From positions 1 through 59,522 of the forward strand of contig CAVCEE010000017.1 in NCBI GenBank assembly GCA_963601185.1: a stretch of 59,522 nt of DNA, in the 5' to 3' direction. This document shows, in pieces, positions 35,246-43,579 of this stretch; the stretch's first letter is position 1; each line of letters begins with the position of its first letter. The position numbers were made by a program, and so were the translations under genes. The DNA comes from Limisoma sp963601185. GTDB lineage: Bacteria; Bacteroidota; Bacteroidia; Bacteroidales; Muribaculaceae. Below the pieces are notes generated by a model. It was not told the origin of the DNA, did no database searches, and saw only the letters and a program-made list of their open reading frames with translations.

Positions 35246-37096
35246 ATGTTAGAAAAGACCAACGTTAAGACCTTGGAAAATGTGGTTGTCCGTTTCTCGG
35301 GCGACTCTGGCGACGGCATGCAGCTCGCCGGCAACATTTTCTCGAACGTATCGGCTGGGGTGGGCGACCAGATTTCCACTTTCCCCGATTACCCTGCAGA
35401 AATCCGAGCTCCTCAAGGCACCCTGGGCGGTGTGTCCGGTTTTCAGGTGCATATAGGTAAGGGTGTCCACACTCCGGGCGACCTCGCCGATGTGCTTGTG
35501 GCTATGAATGCCGCTGCGCTGAAGCGTCACGCCTGCTTCCTGAAGAAGGGCGGTGTGGCGATCGTGGACATTGACTCGTTTAGGGAGTCGGACCTGAAGA
35601 AGGCTCTCTACAAAACCGATAATCCATTTCACGAAACCGGTCTTGACGCTACTGCGCAAATCGTCGAGGTGCCTGTAACCACAATGGTGAAGAGCGCGCT
35701 TGTCGATTCGGGTCTCGATATGAAGTCGATGCTCCGCTGCCGCAACATCTTCGCGCTGGGTCTGGTGTGCTGGCTCTTCGACCGTCCACTCGATGCAGTG
35801 CTCCACTTGCTCAAAAACAAATTTGCCAAGAAACCGGCAGTGTATGAGGCCAACGCCAAGGTGCTCAACGCCGGCTACGACTATGGACACAATATCCACG
35901 CGTCGGTTTCGACCTATCGTATTGAGACGGGCAGCACCCGTCCGGGCACATATACCGACGTGAACGGCAACACGGCTACCGCCTGGGGACTCATCTACGC
36001 GTCGGAGAAATCCGGCCGTCCGTTGTTCCTCGGCAGTTACCCTATCACTCCTGCCACCGACATCCTCCACGAACTTGCCAAACGCAAGGACTTGGGCGTG
36101 AAGGCGTGCCAGATGGAGGACGAGATTGCTGGCGTTTGCTCGGCAATCGGCGCTTCGTTTGCTGGAGACCTCGCAGTGACAACAACCTCCGGCCCCGGCC
36201 TGGCTCTGAAGAGCGAAGGCATCGGCTTGGCCGTGATGGCAGAGTTGCCGCTGGTGATTGTCGACGTGCAGCGCGGCGGTCCTTCGACAGGTTTGCCTAC
36301 AAAGACTGAACAGACCGACCTCCGCCAGGCTCTCTACGGCCGCAACGGCGAGTGCCCTCTCGTGGTGCTTGCTCCCGCGTCGCCTGTCGACTGCTTCCAC
36401 ATGGCGTTTGAGGCAGCACGCATAGCCATCGAGCACATGACCCCGGTAGTGCTTCTTTCTGATGCATTTATCGGCAACGGCTCGTCGGCGTTCCGCCTCC
36501 CTGAGGACGGCGAATATCCTGACATCAAACCTCGCTTCGTTCCTGCCGACAAGGTTGCCGATTGGCATCCTTACGACCGCGACGAGGAAACGAAAGCCCG
36601 CTATTGGGCGATACCCGGCACCGAGGGTCTTACCCACCGCCTTGGCGGCTTGGAGAAGGATTCCCACACGGGTGCTATCTCAACCGAACCTACCAACCAC
36701 GAGAAGATGGTGCTTCTGCGCCAGGAGAAGGTTGACCGCGTGGCTCTCGACATCCCAGAGGTTGACCCTTACGGCGACGAGGATGCCGACACATTGGTTG
36801 TGGGCTGGGGCGGCACATTCGGCCATATCCACGAGGCTGTGGATGCACTCCGCGCTTCGGGACGCAAGGTGGCGATGGCGCATTTCCGCTACATCAACCC
36901 TCTGCCGAAGAACACCGGCGAAGTGCTCGCGCGCTACAAGCATGTGGTTGTGGCAGAACTCAACCTCGGCCAGTTTGCCGATTTCTTGCAGGCTAAATTC
37001 CCTAACGTGCTAATCCGCCGCATCAACAAGGTGCAGGGACAACCGTTCCTTGTGCAGGAGATTGTCGACGGCGTAACTAAAATTATGGAGGAATAG
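35246..37096 (+). CDS. korA: 2-oxoglutarate:ferredoxin oxidoreductase, fused gamma-alpha subunit
   Basis: 616 residues. It oxidatively decarboxylates a 2-oxoacid, most likely 2-oxoglutarate, to acyl-CoA with reduction of ferredoxin. The gamma domain (about 1-190) opens with VVRFSGDSGDGMQLAGNIFS. The alpha part begins about residue 230 with the SYPITPATDILHELAKRK block and continues with EDEIAGVCSAIGASFAGDLA and TTSGPGLALKSEG. These fit KorA-type proteins of anaerobes. The beta subunit follows after 5 nt. Confidence 0.92.
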   Translation: MLEKTNVKTLENVVVRFSGDSGDGMQLAGNIFSNVSAGVGDQISTFPDYPAEIRAPQGTLGGVSGFQVHIGKGVHTPGDLADVLVAMNAAALKRHACFLKKGGVAIVDIDSFRESDLKKALYKTDNPFHETGLDATAQIVEVPVTTMVKSALVDSGLDMKSMLRCRNIFALGLVCWLFDRPLDAVLHLLKNKFAKKPAVYEANAKVLNAGYDYGHNIHASVSTYRIETGSTRPGTYTDVNGNTATAWGLIYASEKSGRPLFLGSYPITPATDILHELAKRKDLGVKACQMEDEIAGVCSAIGASFAGDLAVTTTSGPGLALKSEGIGLAVMAELPLVIVDVQRGGPSTGLPTKTEQTDLRQALYGRNGECPLVVLAPASPVDCFHMAFEAARIAIEHMTPVVLLSDAFIGNGSSAFRLPEDGEYPDIKPRFVPADKVADWHPYDRDEETKARYWAIPGTEGLTHRLGGLEKDSHTGAISTEPTNHEKMVLLRQEKVDRVALDIPEVDPYGDEDADTLVVGWGGTFGHIHEAVDALRASGRKVAMAHFRYINPLPKNTGEVLARYKHVVVAELNLGQFADFLQAKFPNVLIRRINKVQGQPFLVQEIVDGVTKIMEE

Positions 37097-37101
37097 GAAT
37101 C

Positions 37102-38115
37102 ATGGAAGAAAAGAAATATCAAGCCTCAGATTTCAAGAGCGACCAATCAGTGCGCTGGTGCCCGGGATGTGGCGACCATGCCATTCTCAACGTGCTCCAC
37201 AAGGCAATGGCGGAACTTGGCGTTGCGCCGGAAAACACTGCCGTGATTTCAGGTATCGGCTGTAGTTCACGCTTGCCGTACTATATGAACACCTACGGCT
37301 TCCACACCATCCACGGTCGTGCTGCAGCCATTGCGACAGGCTTCAAGGTGGCTCGCCCCGATATGACCGTATGGCAGATTTCGGGCGACGGCGACGGACT
37401 TGCCATCGGCGGTAACCATTTCATCCACGCCGTGCGCCGTAATGTGAACCTCAATATGATTTTACTCAACAACCGCATATATGGCTTGACCAAAGGCCAG
37501 TACTCGCCGACATCGGAACGCGGCTTCGTGTCGAAGTCGTCGCCCTACGGCACCACCGAGGACCCGTTTATCCCGGCAGAACTCGTGTTTGGCGCGCGCG
37601 GCACATTCTTTGGTCGCAGCCTCGACGTGGAACTGAAGACCTCGCAAGAGGTGATGGTGGCGGCAGCACGCCACAAAGGCGCGTCGGTGGTTGAGATGCT
37701 CCAGAACTGTGTGATTTTCAACAACGGCATCTACAGTTTCGTGAGCGACCGCGAACAGCGTCCCGACCACACTATCCATCTGCGCCACGGAGAGAAGATG
37801 CTCTTCGGCAAGAATATGGACAAGGGACTCGTTCAGGACGGATTTCTCCTCAAGGCAGTGACGATAGGCGAGGACGGCTACACGCTCGACGATGTGCTTG
37901 TGCACGACGCTCATTGCCAGTCGAACTTCCTGCACCAGCAACTTGCTATGATGGACGGCAAGACCTTGCCGCTCGCCATTGGCATCATCCGTGATGTGGA
38001 AGCGCCGGTCTATGATGAGGAAGTTGACCGTCAGACCCACGAAGTGTCGGAGAAGAAGCATCTCCGCAGCCTGCGCGACATGATTATGTCGGGCGAAACG
38101 TGGGAAGTGAAGTAA
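37102..38115 (+). CDS. korB: 2-oxoglutarate:ferredoxin oxidoreductase, beta subunit
   Basis: 337 residues. It carries the thiamin-diphosphate site of the KorAB complex: WCPGCGDHAIL near the N-terminus and GDGDGLAIGGNHFIHAVRRN...NNRIYGLTKGQ (about 95-133). The TKGQYSPTS motif is typical of 2-oxoacid:ferredoxin beta subunits. It ends at a strong terminator. Pyruvate or branched-chain substrates are less likely given the KorA match, but the sequence alone does not prove specificity. Confidence 0.93.
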   Translation: MEEKKYQASDFKSDQSVRWCPGCGDHAILNVLHKAMAELGVAPENTAVISGIGCSSRLPYYMNTYGFHTIHGRAAAIATGFKVARPDMTVWQISGDGDGLAIGGNHFIHAVRRNVNLNMILLNNRIYGLTKGQYSPTSERGFVSKSSPYGTTEDPFIPAELVFGARGTFFGRSLDVELKTSQEVMVAAARHKGASVVEMLQNCVIFNNGIYSFVSDREQRPDHTIHLRHGEKMLFGKNMDKGLVQDGFLLKAVTIGEDGYTLDDVLVHDAHCQSNFLHQQLAMMDGKTLPLAIGIIRDVEAPVYDEEVDRQTHEVSEKKHLRSLRDMIMSGETWEVK

Positions 38116-38150
38116 GGCTAATAGTGGTAAATTTCAAAATAAGGTAATCG

Positions 38151-38184
38151 AATAGGCTCGCCGTGAGGCGCGCCTATTTTTTTT
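38151..38184 (+). terminator. Intrinsic terminator after korAB
   Basis: AATAGGC pairs with GCCTATT, with inner GCC/GGC pairs, and eight Ts follow. It precedes the promoter box of the next gene by about 16 nt. Confidence 0.85.
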
Positions 38185-38199
38185 AACCGAGCCTTGCAT

Positions 38200-38207
38200 T
38201 ATCTTTG
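38200..38207 (+). promoter_or_regulatory. Promoter -7 box for the GT32-like gene
   Basis: TATCTTTG, 18 nt before the ATG at 38226. It includes the TTG that could be mistaken for an earlier start at 38205. Confidence 0.6.
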
Positions 38208-38225
38208 TATAAAAATATCGGAAGA

Positions 38226-38972
38226 ATGATACCCAAAGTGATACACTACTGCTGGCTCAGCGACCAGCCGTTTCCTGCCAAGATACAACGGTGCATTGAC
38301 TCCTGGAGCAAGACGCATCCCGACTATGAGATAAAGCGTTGGAGCACAAAGAATTTCGACGTCGATGCAGTGCCTTATGTGCGCGAGGCGTTTGATGCCC
38401 GCAAATGGGCGTTTGCAGCCGACTATATCCGTATGTATGCCCTCTACACGGAGGGTGGCATCTACCTCGACTCCGATGTGATGCTACTGAAGAAGTTTGA
38501 CTGCTTCCTCGACAACTCGTTTTTCTCGAGTATGGAGTATCATCCCACACAGGTGGAGCGCGCCGGCACGATGGCTCACCTCGATGCTGACGGCCACCGC
38601 ACCGACGATGCCTTCATCGAGGGCATACAGATACAGGCGGCGGTGATGGGTGCGGAAGCCGGATGCCCGTTTGTCAAGGAAGTGCTCGACTGGTATGCCG
38701 ACAAGCATTTCCTCAAGCCCGACGGCACGCTGATGACCGATGTGCTCTCGCCCTACATCTACGCTCGCGTGGCGGAGAAGCGCGGCTTCATCTACAAGGA
38801 CATCGACCAGCAGTTGCCTGGTCGCATCCACATCTATCCATCAGAGACCTTTGCCGGCAACAAGCACGAAGTGACCCCGCGCAGTTATGCCATCCACTAC
38901 TGCGCTCACAGTTGGCATCCCACGGTAAAGGAAAAACTCCGCAAATTCCTCAAATCCCTCGCCGGCAAGTAG
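38226..38972 (+). CDS. GT32-like glycosyltransferase (capsule/LPS sugar transferase)
   Basis: 248 residues from the ATG at 38226. The opening IPKVIHYCWLSDQPFPAKIQ and the TEGGIYLDSDVMLLKK block, with the DxD at D82-D84, are typical of GT32/mannosyltransferase OCH1-like enzymes. The C-terminal AIHYCAHSWHP segment also fits. It probably transfers a sugar onto a surface polysaccharide in the cytosol. It stands alone and borders the AT-richer island on its left. Confidence 0.87.
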   Translation: MIPKVIHYCWLSDQPFPAKIQRCIDSWSKTHPDYEIKRWSTKNFDVDAVPYVREAFDARKWAFAADYIRMYALYTEGGIYLDSDVMLLKKFDCFLDNSFFSSMEYHPTQVERAGTMAHLDADGHRTDDAFIEGIQIQAAVMGAEAGCPFVKEVLDWYADKHFLKPDGTLMTDVLSPYIYARVAEKRGFIYKDIDQQLPGRIHIYPSETFAGNKHEVTPRSYAIHYCAHSWHPTVKEKLRKFLKSLAGK

Positions 38973-39103
38973 AGGGAAAGGCTTCCGTTGGACGACTTGG
39001 GCAGGGGGCTCATTGACTGGAAAGAAGTGAAAGAGGCGTAAAAGGTGCGCACTGTTGAGAAAAATCGGCAGATGCTTGTGCAGTTTTACAGGGATTTTTT
39101 TAC

Positions 39104-39111
39104 TATCTTTG
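39104..39111 (+). promoter_or_regulatory. Promoter -7 box of the NurA-HerA-GHKL-radical SAM operon
   Basis: TATCTTTG, 18 nt before the ATG at 39130. The -33 element is unclear. It appears to be the only promoter for the four-gene unit, since the internal gaps are at most 4 nt. Confidence 0.6.
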
Positions 39112-39129
39112 TATGCCTAAAAAATAAAA

Positions 39130-40320
39130 ATGCATTTTTTATGGGGGGGGGTAAAAAAAATAATACAGTTTATACAGGACTCTGGCGAAGGTCGATATAC
39201 CTGTTTTAAAACTCAAAAGGTTGCGTTGGATACTACTGTGTCTGACGTCTTGACCTATGACGATAAGACTTCTTCCCGTGCGAAAAAGAGTGGTTTCGCA
39301 GAATCTGATGACAGACGGGTGCATACGGTTCGTATTGGCGACAAATTGATTAACAGTCACCGTCAGATATTTTCTTTTTTTCTCGATGGTTCACGTCGTG
39401 TATACAAGATTGACGACATCGCTATAGGTAAAAAAATATACCCGTTTTTGGCTGGTCAGATAATCGTCGGATGCTGCCAAAGAAAGAGCCGTGACGAATT
39501 TAGAAAATATGCCATTAGGCATCAACTTGTCCTTTCTCTCCCAGAGGATTTCAATACTGACGATGATCCTCATTTCAAGCCTTATTTTTTAAACGAACTC
39601 AATAAGGAAATTTCCAAACTTAGGTTTGTTCAAGAGCGGGGTATTTCTTTTAGCAATCTTCTCTTCTATAAAACGGATGGCGGAGATGCTGCTGAATCGG
39701 AAAAGGATAAACTTAAGAACCGAGGTATCGCAGCAATACAAGCGGAAATGACTGATGATGAGCAAAGATTAGTCGCTCAGATGTGTGCTGAGAATTTGTT
39801 GGATGACGAGAACTTCCTTCTTAAGGACGGATCAATTGAATACAACCCACGCTATTCAAATTTGTCGGATGCAGAGTGGCAACTGATGCGTTCCAACTAT
39901 GAACATGTTGTTGGCGTAAGCAAATCCTTTGACCCAGACTTAATCCCGAACTTCGAGGGCAATAGGCTTTCAAGAACCATCTGTGAATTGAAGCCTTTTG
40001 AACGCACAAAGGCTTATAGGTATAAATCCGAACATTCTGGCAGAGAATATGCCATTTGGTATCTACGAATACGGAACAGCAATTTTAGGGAAACAAACTT
40101 TTCTGATGTGGTTAAAATAGAGATGGTATTGAATAATGAAGGGGATGTTCTCCCAACAGAAACTATAGATACCATTTCTGCGAACATAATTCAAGAAGCA
40201 TTTCCAGTATGTTATGGCAAAGACTCCCGTTGGGCAAATCATCTCTATCCAGTTTTCTTGACAGAGAGTTTTTGTAAAGCTAATTATATACATGGAGATA
40301 TCTTTATAAACCTTTTCTAA
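39130..40320 (+). CDS. NurA-like nuclease of the four-gene accessory operon
   Basis: 396 residues. The segment IFSFFLDGSRRVYKID (DGS at 86-88) matches the first catalytic block of NurA-type nucleases, which work with HerA in DNA end processing. The closing YPVFLTESFCKANYIHG also fits NurA. The HerA-like gene begins 3 nt after the stop, as expected for the pair. Just inside the start are a G9 tract (39143-39151) and an A8 tract (39153-39160). Nine Gs keep the ATG at 39130 in frame. A second ATG at 39141 would be in frame only with eight or eleven Gs. Codon use is more AT-rich than in neighbours. Confidence 0.72.
   Translation: MHFLWGGVKKIIQFIQDSGEGRYTCFKTQKVALDTTVSDVLTYDDKTSSRAKKSGFAESDDRRVHTVRIGDKLINSHRQIFSFFLDGSRRVYKIDDIAIGKKIYPFLAGQIIVGCCQRKSRDEFRKYAIRHQLVLSLPEDFNTDDDPHFKPYFLNELNKEISKLRFVQERGISFSNLLFYKTDGGDAAESEKDKLKNRGIAAIQAEMTDDEQRLVAQMCAENLLDDENFLLKDGSIEYNPRYSNLSDAEWQLMRSNYEHVVGVSKSFDPDLIPNFEGNRLSRTICELKPFERTKAYRYKSEHSGREYAIWYLRIRNSNFRETNFSDVVKIEMVLNNEGDVLPTETIDTISANIIQEAFPVCYGKDSRWANHLYPVFLTESFCKANYIHGDIFINLF
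39143..39160 (+). repeat. Homopolymer G9-T-A8 tract at the 5' end of the operon
   Basis: Nine Gs (39143-39151), one T and eight As (39153-39160), preceded by six Ts (39135-39140). The tract overlaps codons 5-11 of the first gene. Tracts like this slip during replication and could switch the operon's first product on and off. Confidence 0.85.
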
Positions 40321-40323
40321 ACG

Positions 40324-41994
40324 ATGATGAGTGAAACAGCAGTAATAGGAAAAGTATCAGCAACAGAAAAGAGCCCATCTACAATAGACGACTTTTATTT
40401 CTGGACTGACAAAAAACAGATTCTTAGTCCGTTTGATGTGATTAAAGTCAGGCATGAGGGCAATTCTGTAACTTATGGGGTGGTCGAGGAAATCAGTCAT
40501 GTCACGGATTCGACCAGCCATTTCACAAGCTATATATCGAGCGATTTTGGGGATACCAGTGAGGGTATTGGCAATATGAACCGCCTCGGGATGAACTATG
40601 TAAAGGCCAGAGTTGTCTGCAATACAGAGAATGTCTATACCCCTGTACTTGATGGTCAGCAGGTAAGCCTTTGTGACGAGGATGATATAAAGAAAGCATT
40701 GGGTCTTTCTGATGAAGATGTGAAAAATCCGCTTGTTTGCGGCTACCTGCAAATGTATCAAGGAGAAGCGACAAAAAGAGTTAGAGTTGTCTTAAATTCT
40801 CATTTCCTTGTTGGTCCTGATGGGGCTCACATAAATGTTTCAGGCATATCCGGTCTTGCAGCTAAGACGTCATTCTCGATGTTCTTGCTCAAAATCATTC
40901 AAAGCAAATTCAGGACAGAGGATGGGGAAACAGCGGCATTCGTATTTTTCAATGTCAAGGGGCGCGACCTTATGGCCATCGATGAACCGAATCCGGATTT
41001 GTCGGAAAAGGATCGGACAATATATGAGGAACTTGGAATTTCGGCAGAACCATTCACGTCTGTCCGCTATTTTTATCCTTATGGTAAGGATAAAAAAACT
41101 GGGAACGTTCAATCTTATGCCGATCCAAATGATGTAAAGTCTCAAATTGCACAAAATAAAGCCAGCCGTTACATCTTTACATACGAAGATAATCGAGACA
41201 AACTGGACTTACTCTTAGCCAATGAAGATGACTCTACAGGAACTCTGGAAAGTTGCGTAAACTTCATACTAAATGGCAGTGGTAATTTCTGTGGCATTTC
41301 CAAATGGAGCACACTGAAAGAGCAGATTGATGCCTGCACCCAAAAGGGAGACTCGAGTGGGACTAAGAATGAGATTCAAATCGCCAGCTGGCGAAAATTC
41401 AAACGGTGCATTAGCAAGGCTATCACCAACGATATTTTCGCAAACACTTCGACCGACATTCAGTGCGATGTAACAAAAGAAATTGCTGAGCATTTACGTG
41501 CCGGAGATGTGTTTGTGATTGATATTGCTCGTCTCGACGAAAACTCGCAGAGTTTTGTCTTTGGTTGTGTGGCCCGCGCCATATATGATATGAAGTTGGG
41601 GGCTGACAGGACTGATGTCCCAGATAAAGTGATACTATTTGTTGATGAACTCAACAAATATGCATCAACAGACATCCCGAAGAATTCCCCAATTCTCAGA
41701 CAATTGCTTGACATTGCAGAGCGCGGTCGCTCTTTGGGAATAATTCTGTTTTCTGTGGAACAATTTCGCAGTGCTATCCACGACCGAGTTAAAGGCAACT
41801 GTGCAACTCAGGCCTATGGCCGCACAAATGCCATCGAGGTCTCGAAGCCAGATTATCGCTATATACCTAAAGTGTACCAGAATATGATGACGCGCCTTAG
41901 CCCAGGTGAATATATCATCTCAAATCCTGCGTTAAGATCTATAATAAACATCAAATTTCCAAGACCTGCCTACAAGCAGTTCTCTAACGGTTAG
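40324..41994 (+). CDS. HerA-like (DUF87/FtsK-HerA) ATPase
   Basis: 556 residues. An N-terminal barrel-like domain (about 30-160, SPFDVIKVRHEGNSVTYGVVEEI) precedes the ATPase. The P-loop is GISGLAAKTS (174-183), with Lys181-Thr182 but alanine in place of the usual glycine before lysine. Walker B is ILFVDELNKYA (D441-E442). The late LGIILFSVEQF, GRTNAIEVSKPDYRYIP and LSPGEYIIS blocks fit HerA translocases. HerA normally forms a hexamer and drives DNA through with NurA. The GHKL gene begins 4 nt after the stop. Confidence 0.82.
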   Translation: MMSETAVIGKVSATEKSPSTIDDFYFWTDKKQILSPFDVIKVRHEGNSVTYGVVEEISHVTDSTSHFTSYISSDFGDTSEGIGNMNRLGMNYVKARVVCNTENVYTPVLDGQQVSLCDEDDIKKALGLSDEDVKNPLVCGYLQMYQGEATKRVRVVLNSHFLVGPDGAHINVSGISGLAAKTSFSMFLLKIIQSKFRTEDGETAAFVFFNVKGRDLMAIDEPNPDLSEKDRTIYEELGISAEPFTSVRYFYPYGKDKKTGNVQSYADPNDVKSQIAQNKASRYIFTYEDNRDKLDLLLANEDDSTGTLESCVNFILNGSGNFCGISKWSTLKEQIDACTQKGDSSGTKNEIQIASWRKFKRCISKAITNDIFANTSTDIQCDVTKEIAEHLRAGDVFVIDIARLDENSQSFVFGCVARAIYDMKLGADRTDVPDKVILFVDELNKYASTDIPKNSPILRQLLDIAERGRSLGIILFSVEQFRSAIHDRVKGNCATQAYGRTNAIEVSKPDYRYIPKVYQNMMTRLSPGEYIISNPALRSIINIKFPRPAYKQFSNG

Positions 41995-41998
41995 TCAA

Positions 41999-43579
41999 AT
42001 GCAAAAGGTAAAATCATTCATCGGCAAGAAACTTTTGGATATGTTGATGTTTTCAATGTATCCTGATGCTAAAATCATATATAGAGAATACGTTCAGAAT
42101 GCATTCGATTCTATTAATAAGGCCGTCCGCGAAGGTGTCCTTTCAAGGGTTAAGGACGGGGTCGTGTCTATAAGGATAGACAAGTCAAAACGCAATATTT
42201 CCATAAGAGATAATGGCTATGGTATTCCTGTTGATTACGCCCTCAACGTCTTGACAAGTGTTGCGGATTCACAAAAAGATGGTGTAGAACAAGCAGGCGT
42301 ATACGGTATTGGTCGATTGGTCGGGGCTGGTTATTGTGCTGAACTTGAGTTTCGTACATCGGCAAAGGGAGAGCCGTCTGTGTCGATAGTTCGGTTTGAT
42401 GTAAACAAGACTCGCAACATTCTTGACGATGATGCTGATCGCAGTTCTGCCACTGATGTTATTGACTCAATCGTCAATTTTAGCATAGAAGAAGAAGATG
42501 CCAATGCCCATTATTTTGAGGTCATACTCCATAATGTAAAAGAAGAATATCCAATTCTTCTATCAGAGGATGACATTATTGAATATCTAAAAGAGGTTGC
42601 CCCCATAGATTATGAGATGCCGTTCAAAAACAACATAATGTATGGCAGTATTAAGCCTGACTCGGAATTTGATAAACTTCAGAAAGAACTGAAATATATA
42701 AAACTGGCAGTCAATAATTATCCCGACATTCGTAAAAGGTATGGGAACCGCATTGTAGGCACCAACGATGAAATACATAGGCTTCAATATTTCAAATTGG
42801 AGGATTCGGATTATGGGCTATTGGCTTGGGGCTGGTTTGCCATAACCAAATTCACCAAGGCGATACCGGTATCAGACCGCAACAGAGGAATCAGGTTGCG
42901 CAAACTCAATATTCAAGTTGGTGAAGGCAATTATCTTAATGAATATTTCGATGAGGCTAGAGGCAACAACTATTTTTATGGAGAAATCCATGCTGTGCAT
43001 AAAAATCTCAAGCCAAACACTTCGCGCGCTGGGCTTACACCGACAGTCGAAGCCACTGTCCTCTTTAAGGAACTGAAGAAATATTTCAAGCATCTAAAAT
43101 ACATCTATAATCTCGCTAACAAGGCGAAAACAGCCGTCCGCGATATTACTGCTGCTACAGCCAAGATGCAAAAGGGAAACTTGTCGGATGTTGAGCAGAA
43201 GGATGTTAAAGAAGCACTTGAGACAGGACAAAAAAAGTTTGAGTCAGCCGTCCGTTCCGTTGAATCTTATGGACTGTCTCAAAATGCAGAGGCAAACAAA
43301 AATGTACTTGCGCTTTACCAGAAAGAAATCGAGGAGATTCCCGAGGTTTTCGAGCCAATAATTCAGCCTAGAACCCTGTTTGAATCTCCGCAGAACAAAG
43401 GAAAAGAAGCGACCAGTTCGGTAGTCGCAGATATTTTTCAGCCGTGGGTTGAAAAATATGATAAAGAAGCAATCCGGCTCGCTCGGGAAATCTTTAAATC
43501 TCTTTCCCAAAATTGTCCAAAAGGCTCTCTCGAATTAATTGAGGATTTGAAGAAGCTGGTTATTGAAGACCTTTCGTAA
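41999..43579 (+). CDS. Hsp90-type GHKL ATPase
   Basis: 526 residues. The N-terminal ATPase fold has an N-box IYREYVQNAFDSINKA (E30, N34), a G1 box RDNGYGIP (D71-P77) and a G2 box GVYGIGRLVG (about 100-109). It is closest to Hsp90/HtpG-like GHKL proteins, but is shorter than HtpG and lacks its usual C-terminal MEEVD-type or dimerisation signature. The remaining 400 residues are helical, including a coiled stretch around residues 370-440. It overlaps the radical SAM gene by 1 nt (TAATG). GHKL ATPases recur in phage-defence loci, so a sensor or clamp role is plausible. Confidence 0.82.
   Translation: MQKVKSFIGKKLLDMLMFSMYPDAKIIYREYVQNAFDSINKAVREGVLSRVKDGVVSIRIDKSKRNISIRDNGYGIPVDYALNVLTSVADSQKDGVEQAGVYGIGRLVGAGYCAELEFRTSAKGEPSVSIVRFDVNKTRNILDDDADRSSATDVIDSIVNFSIEEEDANAHYFEVILHNVKEEYPILLSEDDIIEYLKEVAPIDYEMPFKNNIMYGSIKPDSEFDKLQKELKYIKLAVNNYPDIRKRYGNRIVGTNDEIHRLQYFKLEDSDYGLLAWGWFAITKFTKAIPVSDRNRGIRLRKLNIQVGEGNYLNEYFDEARGNNYFYGEIHAVHKNLKPNTSRAGLTPTVEATVLFKELKKYFKHLKYIYNLANKAKTAVRDITAATAKMQKGNLSDVEQKDVKEALETGQKKFESAVRSVESYGLSQNAEANKNVLALYQKEIEEIPEVFEPIIQPRTLFESPQNKGKEATSSVVADIFQPWVEKYDKEAIRLAREIFKSLSQNCPKGSLELIEDLKKLVIEDLS

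Noticed and set aside
35249..36667. Minus-strand open frame (472 codons) opposite korA
   Set aside because: Antisense shadow of a highly conserved gene; no motif.
41999..43579. Housekeeping HtpG
   Set aside because: The ATPase boxes are Hsp90-like, but the protein is shorter than HtpG, the C-terminal part does not match, and it is embedded in a nuclease-ATPase operon.
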